Below are positions 61,557 through 64,000 of a DNA stretch of 64,000 nt, piece after piece. Source of the stretch: Enterococcus lacertideformus (GTDB taxonomy: Bacteria > Bacillota > Bacilli > Lactobacillales > Enterococcaceae); the NCBI GenBank assembly GCA_015680865.1, contig JADAKE010000023.1, forward strand, positions 1 through 64,000. The letters run 5' to 3'. Below the pieces are notes generated by a model, which made no database searches, was not told where the DNA came from, and saw only the letters and a list, made by a program, of their open reading frames with translations. Numbering within the stretch: position 1 is the stretch's first letter; each line of letters begins with the position of its first letter. Both the position numbers and the translations under genes were made by a program.

Positions 61557-62815
61557 TCATTTATCTGAGGAAGCTGAGGCATTTGGTCTCATATAAAATT
61601 CGCTTAGCTCTATAGAATCAATAATGGAAGGTAGATCAAATAATGTCTGGTCCCCAAATAAACTTTGTGTAAATTGATTTGCGATATATTCGATTGAGTT
61701 CAAAGATTGAAAATATTGACCCAACAGTTTTTTCTTCAACAATAATAAATTTTTTTCTGTTAATCCTTTATCGTTTTCAAAATGAAGAAGGATATCTTTC
61801 ACTTTTTCAGCAGCTTTTTCTGGTTGATCAGTATCTCCACTGAAATCAGCAAAATGGAATTCCCGATCCAAGCTAAACTCAAAACCAAAACTATCATCAA
61901 TTAGCCCTGAATTGTACATTTTCAAGTAATTTTGTGTCGTATTTCCTAGTAAAAGCTGGAATAGAAGATTAAGACCCGTTTTATAGCGTAATAATTCCCT
62001 GCCTTTTGAAGGTAAAGTATCTAACCCTTTGATCCCAAGCACAAATTTGTCACGAGTAATTGCTGAATTCATTGAACTTTCTGCAATAATCACATTCGTA
62101 TTTTCTGGAAAATAGCGTTGGATCTTTTGCGCTGGAGGAAACTTTTTGGCGACTTGATTGGTACGAATCAACTCCATCAAACGATCTGGATCTAATTTTC
62201 CTACAACAAACAGCACCATGTTGCTTGGCTGATAGAATGTGTGATAGCACATATATAAATCTTTGGCAGTAATTGTCTTGATACTTTCAACAGTCCCTGC
62301 AATATCAATGTGTAAGGGGTTTGTAGGATATAAATTATTTAAAATACCAAAAAACATGCGCCAGTTTGGATCATCTTCATACATCTGAATCTCTTGCTCG
62401 ATGATTCCTTTTTCTTATTGACCGTTTCCTCAGTAAAGTACGGATCTTGAACAAAATCGAGTAAGGTAGTTAAATTTTTTTCTACTTGATCGGTTGTTGA
62501 AAATAAATAACTTGTTTTAGTAAAACTTGTAAAAGCATTGGCTGAGGCTCCTTGTTGTCCAAATAATTGAAAAACATCACCATCTTCTTTTTCAAATAAT
62601 TTATGTTCCAAAAAATGAGCAATACCATCAGGAACTCTTACTTTTTCATCTCCACCATATGGAATAAATTCATTATCAATAGACCCATAATTAGTACTAA
62701 ATAAACCATATGTTTTGTGGTAATCATTTTTTGGCAACAAATAAACCGTTAATCCGTTTGGTAATACTTCATGATAGAGCGTTTCGTTGATTTGGGAATA
62801 CTGTGTTTTATTCAT
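61557..62815 (-). pseudogene. ymfH: M16 zinc peptidase YmfH, frameshifted
   Basis: Start ATG 62815 overlaps the ymfF end by 8 bases. The frame includes the zinc motif in GIAHFLEHKLFEKEDGDVFQ (HxxEH). After FTEETVNKKK it leaves the coding frame and stops within about 25 codons. The other frame continues GIIEQEIQMYEDDPNWRMFF to the end at 61557. One missing G around 62407 (AAGGAATC for AAGGGAATC) explains it; adding it gives 1260 bases, 419 residues. YmfH/YmfF pairs resemble processing peptidases of unknown substrate. Confidence 0.87.
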
Positions 62816-64000
62816 TTGCTGTTCCTCCATCTAAAAAGAAGATTGCCTGTAATTCGATTTGGCGAGCCACTTTTTGAATGTCTTTGATTGTGACCTTCTC
62901 CATGCGATCTAACCATTCTTCGTCTGTTAGTTTCGTCTCTGGCATCCAATTATCTAAATAAGCTGTCTCAATTGCTACTTGCGGCGCATCTAATGACAAT
63001 AGATACTGATTTCTTAGCATTGCTTTTGTTTGCGTTAATTCAAGTTCTGTTACTTCTCCATTACGCAGACTTTCTAATTGTTCATGAATCAGATGCAACA
63101 CTTGATTGCGTTTGCTCCCATCAATCCCCGTCTTAACACTTAGAAACCCACGAAACGTATCTATACTACTAGAAGCATAGTAAGCTAAGCTCTCTTTTTC
63201 TCGAACATTCATGAATAATTTAGAGTGTGGAAAACCCCCAAATAAGCCATTGAAGACCATCAAAGAAAAACGCTCAGGCTGATCGTAGTAAACATTTGTT
63301 TGGTAAGCCAGATTTAGTTTTGATTGAGTGACAGCGTCTTTTATTTGTCTTTCCTTATCATGTTTTCTTGCGTCTGTGCATAAAATATTTCTGGATGTAA
63401 ACTTTCTCTATGCGTAAATGGTAATTGGCTCAGAACACGCTGAATTTCTTCAGGAGATATATCTCCTACCACAAAAATATCCACTTGGTCTTCTGCAATC
63501 ATTTTTTCATAGTACGCAGCTAATGTTTCGGCTGTGAGTTCACGTAAATCTTCAATCGAACCAAAACTTGGGGTTTTCTGTGCAGCTGATTGACCAAAGT
63601 ACAATTCCTGCAAGGCCAGAGAAGCCATTGTTTGCTTATCCTCATTCAAGCTTTCTAAATAAAGTCGCAGGTTGTTTTTTTCTAAATCAAATGTTAGCTG
63701 ATCAAATTTCTGTTCTTTGATATTTGGAAAGAAAAGAACTTCTTTTAAGAATTCTACAGCCTGATTTAAAATGCTTAAATCATTGATATACTTACCATTT
63801 ACAAAACTAATTCCAACATTCAACCAGTGAAGATTTCCTTTTTTTCTCACGGATAATCCAAAACTAGCACCATAAAGATCCGCTAATTTTGCGCTTAGCT
63901 GAGTTTGGTCAGGATAATTTAAGCAGTTTGTTAGAAACAAACTGCTTAAAAGTGAACGTTTCGTGATGACTTCTTTTTCTAATCGTGTGGTGAAACGAAC
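62808..64000 (-). pseudogene. ymfF: M16-family peptidase YmfF, frameshifted, partial
   Basis: The gene enters from the right edge; its start is outside. The frame is open from 64000 (VRFTTRLEKEVITKRSLLSS) to a stop after ENMIRKDK near 63341. The next frame carries DKERQIKDAVTQSKLNLAYQ and then FNGLFGGFPHSKLFMNVREK, ending GGTANE at 62808. One missing A in the short A run at 63363-63366 restores QEKHDKERQ. YmfF members lack the HxxEH motif and pair with YmfH. With both partners broken, the activity is probably lost. Confidence 0.85.

Overview
The window is a low-GC Firmicute chromosome segment that I assign to Enterococcus, most likely the E. faecium group. The basis is a SagA-type NlpC/p60 protein beside mreCD, an L,D-transpeptidase of the Ldt(fm) type, and core-gene order typical of Lactobacillales and Bacillus. 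The assignment comes from recalled protein families and not from a search.

Layout. 1-750: no gene, but tandem strong promoters point leftward out of the window, as expected just upstream of an rRNA operon. 0.7-15.7 kb (minus): pth-mfd-flippase-rqcP-divIC-S1 protein-tilS-hpt-ftsH-hslO-dusB-lysS. 16-22 kb: ldh and the L,D-transpeptidase on plus, a decayed small gene, a vanZ-like gene and a broken pepF. 22-25 kb (minus): mreC-mreD, then sagA. 25-40 kb (minus): patatin-like gene-PC4 protein-yicC-small ORF-gmk-rpoZ-priA-def-fmt-rsmB-stp-prkC-rsgA-rpe-thiN. 40-42 kb: an unrecognised 259-codon gene on plus and an IS3-type orfA remnant. 42-53 kb (minus): thiT under a TPP riboswitch, prs, glmU, purR, the zinc ABC genes adcB/adcC/adcA, ispE and mprF. 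53.5 kb: proC on plus. 54-64 kb (minus): two M16 peptidase genes-rodZ-pgsA-cinA-recA-rny.

The genes cover translation and tRNA maturation (lysS, dusB, tilS, pth, fmt, rsmB), envelope growth and its control (prkC/stp, mreCD, sagA, ldt, glmU, pgsA, rodZ, mprF), DNA repair (mfd, recA, priA), nucleotide supply (hpt, gmk, prs, purR) and zinc and thiamine uptake.

The most striking property is the number of broken genes. By reading through stops and across frames I find small lesions in hslO, the MurJ/SpoVB-like flippase, an unnamed gene at 18.75 kb, pepF, thiN, def, the patatin-like gene, mprF and both M16 peptidase genes, plus an IS remnant. Where I could test it, undoing the indels restores a total length divisible by three, so the frame readings are consistent. 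Either the strain is undergoing genome decay or the assembly carries errors; the sequence alone cannot decide.

The second noteworthy feature is a family of at least seven intergenic hairpins. They share an outer stem (GAATAAG/CTTATTC-like) and a loop resembling AAACATGAGAAGCTATTTC, while the inner stems differ between copies and still pair with themselves.
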